64,000 nucleotides of DNA, from positions 62,001 through 126,000 of the forward strand of contig NZ_VWWJ01000019.1 of assembly GCF_011753055.1 (NCBI RefSeq). Reading direction: 5' to 3'. The notes under the pieces are model-generated. The model was not told the origin of the DNA. It did no database searches and was given only the letters and a program-made list of their open reading frames with translations. This document shows, one piece after another, positions 1 to 11,654 of this stretch; within the stretch, counting starts at the first letter, position 1; each line of letters opens with the position of its first letter. The stretch comes from Burkholderia sp. Ax-1719 (lineage in GTDB: Bacteria > Pseudomonadota > Gammaproteobacteria > Burkholderiales > Burkholderiaceae). Position numbers and translations under genes: made by a program.

Positions 1-1
1 C

Positions 2-637
2 CAGCTCGGCGCGCTGGGCGAGCGCTTTCTGCTCGGGCGACAGCCGTCGCTCGAAGCGCAGATCGCCAACATCGCCGACGAGATCGCCTACAACAATCAC
101 GATGTCGATGACGGGCTGCGCTCCGGTCTCATCACCATCGAGCAACTGGCCGAAGTCGAGCTGTGGCAAAGCCACTACGAGGCCGCGCGCGCCGAGTATC
201 CGCAGATCGAGGGTCGGCGGCTCGTGCACGAGACCGTGCGGCGCATCATCAATACGCTGATCGTCGATCTGATCGGCCAGACGCGGCGCAATCTCGCTGA
301 ACATGCGCCGAAGTCGCTCGACGACGTGCGCGCCGCGCCGCCGCTGGTCGCCCACAGCGAGCGCATCGCGGCGCAGGCCGCCGCGCTCAAGCGCTTTCTC
401 TACCGCAATCTGTATCGCCACTACCGCGTGATGCGCATGGCGAACAAGGCGCAGCGCGTCGTGAAGGGCCTGTTCGACGCGTTCAGCGATGATCCGCGCC
501 TGTTGCCGCCGGCGTATCAGAGGTTGCACGAACCGGCGGCGCAGCCGCGCCTGATCGCCCATTACATCGCGGGCATGACCGACCGTTACGCGCTCAAGGA
601 GTATCGGCGTCTGTTCGTCGTTTCCGATGAAGTCTGA
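2..637 (+). CDS. dgt: dGTPase, C-terminal part (5' end outside window)
   Basis: Open from the window edge in the frame that ends at 637; 211 residues are visible and the N-terminal HD residues lie outside. Family knowledge: deoxyguanosinetriphosphate triphosphohydrolases split dGTP into deoxyguanosine and triphosphate and affect the dNTP pool. The stretch ADEIAYNNHDVDDGLR at visible residues 25-40 is the conserved block of the type-2 dGTPase-like proteins, and the helical C-terminal region (RRIINTLIVDL, NLYRHYRVMRM, IAGMTDRYAL) fits the same family. It is followed after 27 bases by the phosphodiesterase gene on the same strand, so the two may be co-transcribed. Confidence 0.88.
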   Translation, partial: QLGALGERFLLGRQPSLEAQIANIADEIAYNNHDVDDGLRSGLITIEQLAEVELWQSHYEAARAEYPQIEGRRLVHETVRRIINTLIVDLIGQTRRNLAEHAPKSLDDVRAAPPLVAHSERIAAQAAALKRFLYRNLYRHYRVMRMANKAQRVVKGLFDAFSDDPRLLPPAYQRLHEPAAQPRLIAHYIAGMTDRYALKEYRRLFVVSDEV

Positions 638-664
638 AGCACCCGTTCCCCTGGAGTCTGATCG

Positions 665-1414
665 ATGAAAACCTGGCCGTATCCGCGCGTCGCCGCGCAT
701 CGTGGCGGCGGCACGCTCGCGCCCGAAAACACGCTCGCGGGCCTGTGCGTGGGCGCAGGCTTCGGGCACACGATGGTGGAATTCGACGCCAAACTTTCCG
801 CCGACAACATCGCCTTCCTGCTGCACGACGACACGGTCGATCGCACCTCGAACGGGCGCGGCGCGGCGGCGCAACTTCGCTACGCGCAGATCGCGGCGTT
901 CGATGCGGGCAGCTGGTGCGATCCGCGTTTCGAGGACGAACACATGCCCACGCTGGCCGAGGCGGCGCAATGCTGCCGCGAGGAAGGACTGGCGGCGAAT
1001 GTCGAAATCAAGCCCTGTGCGGGGCGGGACACGGAGACCGGGCGCATCGTCGGTGCGGAGACGGCGAAGCTGTGGAAGAAGGCGTCAGGATTGCCGCCTT
1101 TGCTGTCGTCGTTCTCGTTCGAGGCGCTGGCGGCCGCGCGCGAGGCCGCGCCGGATCTGCCGCGCGGCCTGCTGTTCGAGCGCGTGCCCGACGACTGGCG
1201 CGAGCAGACCGCCGCGCTGGGCTGTCTGTCGCTGCACGCAAGCCATCGACATCTGGATCAGGCGCTCGTCGCACGCATCAAGGAAGCAGGACTTTTTGTC
1301 CTCGCTTACACGGTCAACGAACTGGAGCGCGCGCGTGAGCTGGCGAGCTGGGGCGTGGACACGATCTGTACCGATCGCATCGATCTGATCGACCCGCACG
1401 CGTTGGACGGCTAG
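665..1414 (+). CDS. ugpQ: Glycerophosphodiester phosphodiesterase
   Basis: A 249-residue cytoplasmic protein of the GDPD family (TIM barrel), expected to hydrolyse glycerophosphodiesters from phospholipid turnover to sn-glycerol-3-phosphate and an alcohol. Visible active-site signature: AHRGG at 11-15, PENT at 20-23, EFDAKLS at 39-45 and HDDTVDRTS at 54-62, later VEIKP. There is no signal peptide, so it matches the cytoplasmic UgpQ type rather than the periplasmic GlpQ type; the length is normal. Start ATG at 665 is preceded by CTGGAG. It lies 27 bases after dgt. The last codons and the stop lie inside a perfect inverted repeat (1396-1429). Confidence 0.9.
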   Translation: MKTWPYPRVAAHRGGGTLAPENTLAGLCVGAGFGHTMVEFDAKLSADNIAFLLHDDTVDRTSNGRGAAAQLRYAQIAAFDAGSWCDPRFEDEHMPTLAEAAQCCREEGLAANVEIKPCAGRDTETGRIVGAETAKLWKKASGLPPLLSSFSFEALAAAREAAPDLPRGLLFERVPDDWREQTAALGCLSLHASHRHLDQALVARIKEAGLFVLAYTVNELERARELASWGVDTICTDRIDLIDPHALDG

Positions 1415-1429
1415 GCGTCCAACGCGTGC
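1396..1429 (+). terminator. Perfect 14-bp hairpin across the ugpQ stop codon
   Basis: GCACGCGTTGGACG (1396-1409) and CGTCCAACGCGTGC (1416-1429) are perfect reverse complements with a 6-base loop that contains the TAG stop (1412-1414). There is no T-run after it, so it is not a classical intrinsic terminator; it may stabilise the 3' end or act as a rho-dependent or bidirectional end signal toward the convergent DUF883 gene. Confidence 0.55.
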
Positions 1430-1466
1430 TCGGCCTTGCTCGGCCTTGCTCGGCCTTGCTCGGCCT
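1427..1466. repeat. 10-bp tandem repeat, four copies
   Basis: TGCTCGGCCT is repeated four times in direct tandem at 1427-1466, followed by degenerate copies (ATCAGGCCT, ATCAGGCC). It fills the space between the convergent ugpQ and DUF883 genes and starts inside the right arm of the hairpin at 1396-1429. Confidence 0.85.
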
Positions 1467-1510
1467 ATCAGGCCTATCAGGCCGAACCAGGTTGAGACAG
1501 GCCGAGACCG

Positions 1511-1888
1511 TTATCGGCAGCGCGCCAGAATGGCGCCTGCAACCAGCGCGACGCCGCCCACGATGGCGATTGCCTGCCACGGATTGGCGTGGACGTAATC
1601 GTCGGCGTTGTCCATCGCTTCGCCGGCGCGCTCGCGGGCGTTGGCGCGGGCGACTTCGAGACGTTCGCGCGCGGCGTCGAGGCGCTTGCGCACGTCCGCG
1701 CGCAACGCCTGGGCGTCGGCCTGGGTGCCTTCACCCAAGGTGGTTTCCAGCTCTCCGAGCAGGTCTCGCAGCTCGTCGGCGATATCGGCGGCGGCGCTGC
1801 GGCCGCGGCGCGCAATGCGCTTTGCATGGCGGCCCGTGCGGGTCCAGGATTCTCCGAGGGCGTCTCGCGTGTTCGGGAATGCGCTCAT
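1511..1888 (-). CDS. DUF883 family membrane-anchored protein (ElaB/YqjD-like)
   Basis: A 125-residue protein. Residues 25-97 are charged, Ala/Glu/Arg-rich and likely coiled coil; the C-terminus has the family's hallmark, ANPWQAIAIVGG at 101-112, followed by one hydrophobic segment to residue 121 and a short basic end. In enterobacteria the relatives ElaB and YqjD are C-tail-anchored inner-membrane proteins that bind ribosomes in stationary phase; that role is only inferred here. The ATG is preceded by GGAG four bases after AAC on the minus strand (near 1893-1897). It is convergent with ugpQ and no partner gene is adjacent. Confidence 0.85.
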   Translation of the reverse strand: MSAFPNTRDALGESWTRTGRHAKRIARRGRSAAADIADELRDLLGELETTLGEGTQADAQALRADVRKRLDAARERLEVARANARERAGEAMDNADDYVHANPWQAIAIVGGVALVAGAILARCR

Positions 1889-2299
1889 GAATGGCTCCGT
1901 TTTGGCAATCTCAGGTTCTGGGGCTCGCGGCGTCCGCGCAAAAAAGGGCAGGACGCTCGAGAAGGAGTCTGAGTATTGCGCAAATCGGGTGCCCGCCGCG
2001 CCAGGGTGTGCAGCGGAAAAATCGCGCAGGCCCGCCTGGCGCGGCGCGCGGGGGCGTTGTGACGGGCTTTCCCGGACTTGCTTTACGCTTTGTTTGCGAC
2101 AAATGATTACGGGGACAGCACGGTTTTTCCCAGAGGCATAGAATCAAGAAAAACTCGATCCGGTTGTCAGGAACAACCAGTGCTGAAGTCAGGAAGTGTG
2201 CGGCAGGGAGGAGGAAGAAGCCGCCAACCGTCGGACGCCGCCAGGGCGGGACGGAAGGCGGAGAGGTGGCGGCAGGACATGCCGCAAGCGCAAGGCGCT
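1889..2299. other. 411-base intergenic region without a convincing gene
   Basis: Lies between the start of the DUF883 gene and the end of ompW, so it holds the DUF883 upstream region and the ompW downstream region. A short inverted repeat (GCGGCA, 5-base loop, TGCCGC, near 2271-2287) could end ompW transcription. Open frames here show no family signature. I see no clear sigma-70 promoter, although one for DUF883 must lie here. Confidence 0.5.
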
Positions 2300-3025
2300 T
2301 CAGAACATGTAGCCGACCTTCAGATACGTGACGAGGGGATTCAGGTGAATCTTCGCTTCGGCCTTCTGCGAAAGCACACCAACCTGCGTCTGCTTCTGCG
2401 TGTTCAGCGTTGCGATCACGCTGACCGGAATGTACGAGACCGAGAAGCCCGCGAACCAGTGCTTCGTGAAGTTGTAGTTAAAGCCGACGTTGAACACCGG
2501 CGCCCAGGAACTGTCCGTCGAAACGCTGGTCGGACCCCCAAGTGCCGTGCTGTTGATGAAGTTGCTGTTAGTGATCTTCGCGTCGGTGAACGAAACGTGC
2601 GTCACGCCAACGCCCAGATACGGATGGAACTTCGCTTCAGGCTTGTTGAAGTAGTACTTGAACAGCAGCGCGGGGCTCCAGAGGCGGGCGGAGCCAAGCT
2701 TGCCGTAGGTGCTGAGCGAGCCTGCGCCGTCCAGGTCGAATTTAGGCGGAACGCCCAGTTCGACTTCGGTGGCGAGGTGATCGGTGATGAAGTAACCCAG
2801 GCTCAGGCCGAACGTATCGGAACTGCTGATGCCGGCACCCGTGCCCGGAAAGGCCTGGTTGACGGAACGGCCGCCGACATCATCGATCTTCAGTGCATCG
2901 CTGCTGTCCTGCGGACTGAAATGGAACCACCCCGTTGTAACGTAGAACGTGTTGGCCGTTTGCGCGTAAGCCCCCGACATGCAGGCGAGCGCGGCGACTG
3001 CTGCCAGCGCCTGTTTTAATTTCAT
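2300..3025 (-). CDS. ompW: OmpW family outer-membrane protein
   Basis: A 241-residue protein with a signal peptide (basic MKLK, hydrophobic core, AYA cleavage site after residue 21), which fits an eight-stranded beta-barrel of the OmpW family. Barrel signs are alternating hydrophobic strands, the block LGVGVTHVSF, the FNVGFNYNF strand and a terminal Phe (YLKVGYMF), the outer-membrane assembly signature. Relatives form narrow hydrophobic channels and respond to oxygen, iron or osmotic state. The start ATG has a strong GGAGGAG site. Length is slightly above the usual 210-230. It is transcribed alone, divergent from the RAYT-like gene. Confidence 0.9.
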   Translation of the reverse strand: MKLKQALAAVAALACMSGAYAQTANTFYVTTGWFHFSPQDSSDALKIDDVGGRSVNQAFPGTGAGISSSDTFGLSLGYFITDHLATEVELGVPPKFDLDGAGSLSTYGKLGSARLWSPALLFKYYFNKPEAKFHPYLGVGVTHVSFTDAKITNSNFINSTALGGPTSVSTDSSWAPVFNVGFNYNFTKHWFAGFSVSYIPVSVIATLNTQKQTQVGVLSQKAEAKIHLNPLVTYLKVGYMF

Positions 3026-3214
3026 ATATGTGCTCCTCCATTAAAGGCCCGCTCATTATGAACACAACGTTTGCAACAAACCATATGCGACCGTTAGAGC
3101 TTTTTCCCTAAGCGCCGCGAGGTCTCCGCTTAAGCTGCAATGCCCGCGAGAACAAGCGCTGGCGCGGCCTGGGCGGGTCTGCGGGTATTCACCAACGGAC
3201 CAGGAAAATCGAGC
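3026..3214. promoter_or_regulatory. Divergent ompW / RAYT intergenic region
   Basis: 189 bases between two divergent starts. On the minus strand the ompW ribosome site GGAGGAG is clear. About 50 bases upstream of the ompW start there is GTTTG-TTG-CAAAC, a short perfect inverted repeat that could be a regulator site. CATAAT nearby could be a -10 box for ompW but has no good -35 partner at the right distance. AGGAAA at 3202-3207 supports the RAYT start at 3215. Confidence 0.35.
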
Positions 3215-4333
3215 ATGGCACGGCTTGCACGTCTTTATGTTCCCGACCAGCCGCAGCATGTGATTCTGCGCGGACTGGATCAGCAGCCCGCATTCGTCGA
3301 CGACCAGGACTACGAACTGTTCATCGACTGCCTGAAGGCAGCGGCGCGCGATCACCACCTTGCGGTGCATGCCTGGGTTTTGATGCCCGGCGCGGTGCAA
3401 CTGCTCGTCACGCCATCCGACGAAGCGAGCCTTCCCAAGGCGATGCAGGCGGTCGGCAGGCGCTATGTGGCCCACTTCAACCGCCGTTACGCGCGGCGCG
3501 GCACGCTCTGGGAAGGGCGCTACCGCGCGACCGTCATCGAGGGAGAACGCTTCTTCCTGCTGGCGAGCCGCGTGGTCGAACTCGCGCCGGTGCGCAACGG
3601 CCTCGTCGCGGCGGCGGAGGACTATCGCTGGTCGAGCTACCGGCATCACATCGGGCTTACGGTCGATAGTCTCATCACCGACCATCCGCTTTACTGGGCG
3701 CTCGGCAATACGCCGTTCGAGCGCCAGCGCGCCTATCGCGAACTCTGCGAGCAGCCGTTCGACGAGCGCGAAACCAATCAGCTGATGCAGGCCACGCTCA
3801 AGGGCTGGGTGCTCGGCAGCGATACCTATCGCGACTGGGCTTCGCGCACCGCGAACCGGCGCGTCTCGCCGCTGCCGCGCGGGCGGCCTCGCAAGGTGCG
3901 CGAGCCGGCTGCGCCGCCTTCGCAGGCGGGCGCTGCCGGGGCGCTCGGTGCAACGCCCACCGCATCGGCTGGAACAACGAGCGCCGGCGCGGTGTCGACG
4001 GGTGGCAGCGCGGCGGGTAGTGCGGGCTTAGGCCAGGGTGGAAACGCGGGTGGAAACACAGGAGGTAACGCGGGCGGACATGGCGCCGGACAGGGCGCGC
4101 CGCACAGCGGATCATCAGGCCCCTTTTCATCGCCGCCATCGGGTTCGCAGCCTGGATCGAACGCGGGTGCTCACTCAGGCAGCCATTCCGGTAGTGGTGG
4201 CGGCGCAACGCCAGGGGCAAATACGGGTGGTTCGAGCGGCCATTCTGCAGGTTCGTCGCCGACGGGCTCGGCGGGTGGTTCGGGCGCGACACCCGGCCAT
4301 CACGAGCACAAGCCCGGCACCGGCACTCACTGA
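3215..4333 (+). CDS. Degenerate RAYT (REP-associated tyrosine transposase-like) protein with low-complexity tail
   Basis: A 372-residue protein. Residues 1-145 keep the RAYT/TnpA-REP fold pattern: MARLARLYVP at the start, HVILRG at 15-20, HAWVLMP at 52-58, GTLWEGRYRATV at 96-107, APVRNGLV at 124-131, YRWSSYRHH at 137-145. The catalytic HUH motif (usually NHVHLL after MP) reads GAVQLL, with both histidines gone, and the tyrosine expected in the YI.LNPV segment is replaced (VVELAPV, residues 120-126). PRGRPRKV at 221-228 is an AT-hook-like DNA-binding motif. Residues 231-372 are a Gly/Ala/Ser/Thr-rich, probably disordered tail ending in His-rich sequence. Start chosen at 3215 (AGGAAA upstream; family-like N-terminus) rather than 3140. 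Probably a domesticated DNA-binding protein, not an active transposase. Confidence 0.8.
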   Translation: MARLARLYVPDQPQHVILRGLDQQPAFVDDQDYELFIDCLKAAARDHHLAVHAWVLMPGAVQLLVTPSDEASLPKAMQAVGRRYVAHFNRRYARRGTLWEGRYRATVIEGERFFLLASRVVELAPVRNGLVAAAEDYRWSSYRHHIGLTVDSLITDHPLYWALGNTPFERQRAYRELCEQPFDERETNQLMQATLKGWVLGSDTYRDWASRTANRRVSPLPRGRPRKVREPAAPPSQAGAAGALGATPTASAGTTSAGAVSTGGSAAGSAGLGQGGNAGGNTGGNAGGHGAGQGAPHSGSSGPFSSPPSGSQPGSNAGAHSGSHSGSGGGATPGANTGGSSGHSAGSSPTGSAGGSGATPGHHEHKPGTGTH

Positions 4334-4362
4334 TCCTCTTTGGGATCAATGCTTTACGAGAA

Positions 4363-4396
4363 AAAACGGCATCTCCGGATGCCGTTTTATTTTGCC
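4363..4396 (+). terminator. Intrinsic terminator after the RAYT-like gene
   Basis: AAAACGGCATC (4363-4373), loop TCCG, GATGCCGTTTT (4378-4388): an 11-bp perfect stem followed by TTTTATTTT. It separates this gene from gltB. Confidence 0.88.
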
Positions 4397-4460
4397 CTTT
4401 TGTGATGCGGCCCCAATAAAAAAGCACCGCAATGCACCATGACGATAATTGGGGTCTAAA

Positions 4461-4502
4461 CATGCAGTTTTATTTGCATGCCCTTGATTCGTCGCGTATA
4501 TT
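4461..4502 (+). promoter_or_regulatory. Candidate gltB promoter with overlapping palindrome
   Basis: TTGCAT (4474-4479), 17-base spacer, TATATT (4497-4502) is a good sigma-70 arrangement about 140 bases upstream of gltB. An inverted repeat CATGCA-8-TGCATG (4461-4480) overlaps the -35 box, which would suit a repressor or activator operator. The rest of the 308-base gap 4334-4641 holds the preceding terminator and a roughly 130-base leader without a recognisable riboswitch. Confidence 0.5.
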
Positions 4503-4641
4503 CGCCTTTCGGCTCTCCTGGACGCACAACGCGGGAAGCCAGCATCGCCCGCGCAACGCCGTACAGCGGTCACGCAAGCGGCGGGAAAACAAAGTACGGA
4601 ATCAACGGCCATTCCCCTGGCCCCTCTAGGACGGTGTCCCC

Positions 4642-9342
<4,701 letters not shown>

Positions 9343-9372
9343 ACCCGCAACGACGACGACTCAAAGACGAAA

Positions 9373-9410
9373 GCGCCCGCTGCGCACTTTAGTGATGCAG
9401 CGGCGGGCGC
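9373..9410 (+). other. Intercistronic hairpin between gltB and gltD
   Basis: GCGCCCGC (9373-9380) pairs with GCGGGCGC (9403-9410), extended inward by TGC/GCA. No T-run follows, so it probably stabilises or partly attenuates the message between the two subunits and does not terminate it. Confidence 0.5.
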
Positions 9411-9449
9411 GGTCCCCCTCACCGAATAGATTAGATAGACGAGAGCCAT

Positions 9450-10916
9450 ATGGGTAAGGCAACCGGTTTTCTCGAGTTCGAGCGCCAGCATGAGGCGTAC
9501 GAAGCACCGCTCACGCGCGTAAAGCACTACAAGGAATTCGTCGCGGCGCTCTCCGACGCCGACGCGAAGGTCCAGGGCGCTCGCTGCATGGACTGCGGCA
9601 TCCCGTTCTGCAACAACGGCTGCCCGGTCAACAACATCATCCCGGACTTCAACGACCTCGTGTTCCACCAGGACTGGAAGAACGCGATCGAAGTCCTGCA
9701 CTCGACCAACAACTTCCCCGAGTTCACGGGCCGCATCTGCCCGGCGCCCTGCGAAGCGGCGTGTACGCTCGGCATCAACAACGATCCCGTCGGCATCAAG
9801 TCGATCGAGCACGCGATCATCGACAAAGCCTGGTCCGAAGGCTGGGTTGCGCCGCAAGTCGCAAAGCACAAGACCGGCAAGAAGGTGGCCGTGGTCGGTT
9901 CGGGCCCGGCAGGTCTGGCGACGGCGCAGCAACTCGCGCGCGCCGGTCATGACGTGACCGTGTTCGAAAAGAACGATCGCATCGGCGGCCTGCTGCGTTA
10001 CGGCATCCCCGACTTCAAGCTGGAAAAGTGGCTGATCGATCGCCGCATGCGCCAGATGGAAGCCGAAGGCGTGACGTTCCGCACCAACGTGTTCATCGGC
10101 AAGGGTGAATTGCCGGCGTACATCGGCAACACGGCCAAGGAAACCATCACGCCGGACGAGCTGAAAGAACAGTTCGACGCCGTGGTGCTCACGGGCGGTT
10201 CGGAAACGCCGCGCGACCTGCCGGTGCCGGGCCGCGAGCTCGAAGGCGTGTACTACGCGATGGACTTCCTGCCGCAGCAGAACAAGGTCAACGCCGGCGA
10301 CAAGCTGCCGAACCAGCTGCTCGCCAAGGGCAAGCACGTGGTCGTGATCGGCGGCGGCGATACGGGTTCCGACTGCGTGGGTACGTCGAACCGTCACGGC
10401 GCGAAGAACGTCACGCAGTTCGAACTGCTGCCGCAGCCGCCGGAAGCCGAGAACAAGCCGCTCGTGTGGCCGTACTGGCCGGTCAAGCTGCGCACCTCGT
10501 CGTCGCACGAGGAAGGCTGCTCGCGTGACTGGGCGGTCGCGACCAAGCGCCTCGAAGGCAAGAACGGCAAGGTCGAGAAGCTGATCGCCGCGCGCGTCGA
10601 GTGGAAGGACGGCAAGATGGTCGAAGTGCCGGACTCGGAATTCGAAATGAAGGCCGATCTGGTGCTGCTGGCGATGGGCTTCACGCAGCCGGTGTCGCCG
10701 GTGCTGGAAGCATTCGGCGTCGACAAGGATGCGCGCGGCAACGTGCGCGCCGCGACCGAAGGCGACAAGGCGTACTACACGTCGGTGGACAAGGTGTTCA
10801 CGGCAGGCGATATGCGTCGTGGCCAGTCGCTGGTGGTGTGGGCGATCCGCGAAGGCCGTCAGTGTGCTCGCTCCGTCGATGCGTACCTGATGGGCAGCAC
10901 CGAACTGCCGCGTTAA
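9450..10916 (+). CDS. gltD: Glutamate synthase (NADPH), small subunit
   Basis: A 488-residue beta subunit that passes electrons from NADPH through FAD and Fe-S clusters to GltB. N-terminal ferredoxin-like Cys set: C46, C49, C54, C58 (CMDCGIPFCNNGC) and C97, C101, C105 (CPAPCEAAC). The FAD-binding GSGPAGLATA block is near residues 150-160, and the NADPH Rossmann motif VVVIGGGDTGSDC is near 297-310. The C-terminal FTAGDMRRGQSLVVWAI is the conserved FAD/NAD loop of this family. The start follows a GAGAG site. The gene ends before a strong terminator at 10981. Confidence 0.97.
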   Translation: MGKATGFLEFERQHEAYEAPLTRVKHYKEFVAALSDADAKVQGARCMDCGIPFCNNGCPVNNIIPDFNDLVFHQDWKNAIEVLHSTNNFPEFTGRICPAPCEAACTLGINNDPVGIKSIEHAIIDKAWSEGWVAPQVAKHKTGKKVAVVGSGPAGLATAQQLARAGHDVTVFEKNDRIGGLLRYGIPDFKLEKWLIDRRMRQMEAEGVTFRTNVFIGKGELPAYIGNTAKETITPDELKEQFDAVVLTGGSETPRDLPVPGRELEGVYYAMDFLPQQNKVNAGDKLPNQLLAKGKHVVVIGGGDTGSDCVGTSNRHGAKNVTQFELLPQPPEAENKPLVWPYWPVKLRTSSSHEEGCSRDWAVATKRLEGKNGKVEKLIAARVEWKDGKMVEVPDSEFEMKADLVLLAMGFTQPVSPVLEAFGVDKDARGNVRAATEGDKAYYTSVDKVFTAGDMRRGQSLVVWAIREGRQCARSVDAYLMGSTELPR

Positions 10917-10980
10917 TGCTTCTTGCGCGTCCGTCGATGTCGATTCGATGGGCGTGCGGGAGACGGCAGGAGACACGCTA

Positions 10981-11016
10981 AAAAGCCGGGCATCCGTAAG
11001 GATGACCCGGCTTTTT
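10981..11016 (+). terminator. Intrinsic terminator of the gltBD operon
   Basis: AAAAGCCGGGCATCC (10981-10995), loop GTAA, GGATGACCCGGCTTTTT (11000-11016): a long stem with one bulged A and a T-run. The GTG at 11024 just after it is too close to be a likely start for the next gene. Confidence 0.92.
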
Positions 11017-11074
11017 CACGTCTGTGGCAAGGCGTACCATGACCCGGTTGCCCGACGATGCGAGGCTCCCGATC

Positions 11075-11623
11075 ATGTCCGAAGCCCTTGATGAGGCGCA
11101 GGAGTGGAAGCGCTGCTTCATCGCGCTCGCGCCCGATGCGCCTTCGCGAGACGCACTGACCGCGCTCGACGTGCCGCCCAACGCGCGGCGCGTGCCGCAT
11201 GCGCAGTTGCATCTGACGGTGGCGTTTATCGGTGCGATGTCGTTCGCGCAGGGCGAGGCGCTTGCGCAGCGGCTCGCGGATCACGCGATGCCGGTGCCGC
11301 CTGCCTCCGTGACGAAAATCGAATGCTGGCCGGGCCACGCGCAGCCGCGGCTGCTGGTGGCGGTGCTGGCGATGTCCGATGCGTTCACCGCGCTTGACTG
11401 GCGCGTGAGATCGTCGATGGGCGAGGTGGGTTTGTCGCTCGATGCGCGTGCCTTTCGTCCACATGTGACGCTGGCGCGTTTTGCGCGCGACGCTCGCGAT
11501 GCGCCTGCGGCGGCGCAAGGCGTCGCGCTGCCGCCCTTGCGCTTCACCTCGCTCGTGCTGTATTCGAGCACGCTCGCGAAACAGGGCGCGCGCTACGAGG
11601 CGCTGGCGAGCGTGCCGGTTTAG
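11075..11623 (+). CDS. thpR: RNA 2',3'-cyclic phosphodiesterase (2H family, LigT-like)
   Basis: A 182-residue protein from this start. The two H-x-T motifs of the 2H phosphoesterases are present: HLT at 46-48 (QLHLTVAFIG) and HVT at 130-132 (RPHVTLARF), spaced as in ThpR/LigT. The family opens 2',3'-cyclic phosphates on RNA ends; the physiological substrate is not certain. Start at 11075 is preferred because GAGG lies 8 bases upstream and the family length is about 180; ATG 11039 and GTG 11024 are in frame but sit next to the gltD terminator. Convergent with dadA. Confidence 0.88.
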   Translation: MSEALDEAQEWKRCFIALAPDAPSRDALTALDVPPNARRVPHAQLHLTVAFIGAMSFAQGEALAQRLADHAMPVPPASVTKIECWPGHAQPRLLVAVLAMSDAFTALDWRVRSSMGEVGLSLDARAFRPHVTLARFARDARDAPAAAQGVALPPLRFTSLVLYSSTLAKQGARYEALASVPV

Positions 11624-11654
11624 CGCACGTTCTAGCCAGCCGCCGCCGCTGATA

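Noticed and set aside
2078..3019. 313-codon plus-strand frame over ompW
   Set aside because: Antisense to a clear OmpW gene with signal peptide and terminal Phe; composition is typical of a shadow frame.
4432..4629. 65-codon frame upstream of gltB as a leader peptide
   Set aside because: Overlaps the candidate promoter, and lacks a ribosome site and regulatory codon run.
11024..11074. GTG and ATG starts of thpR upstream of 11075
   Set aside because: They lie at the edge of the gltD terminator and lack a ribosome site; 11075 has GAGG and gives the family length.
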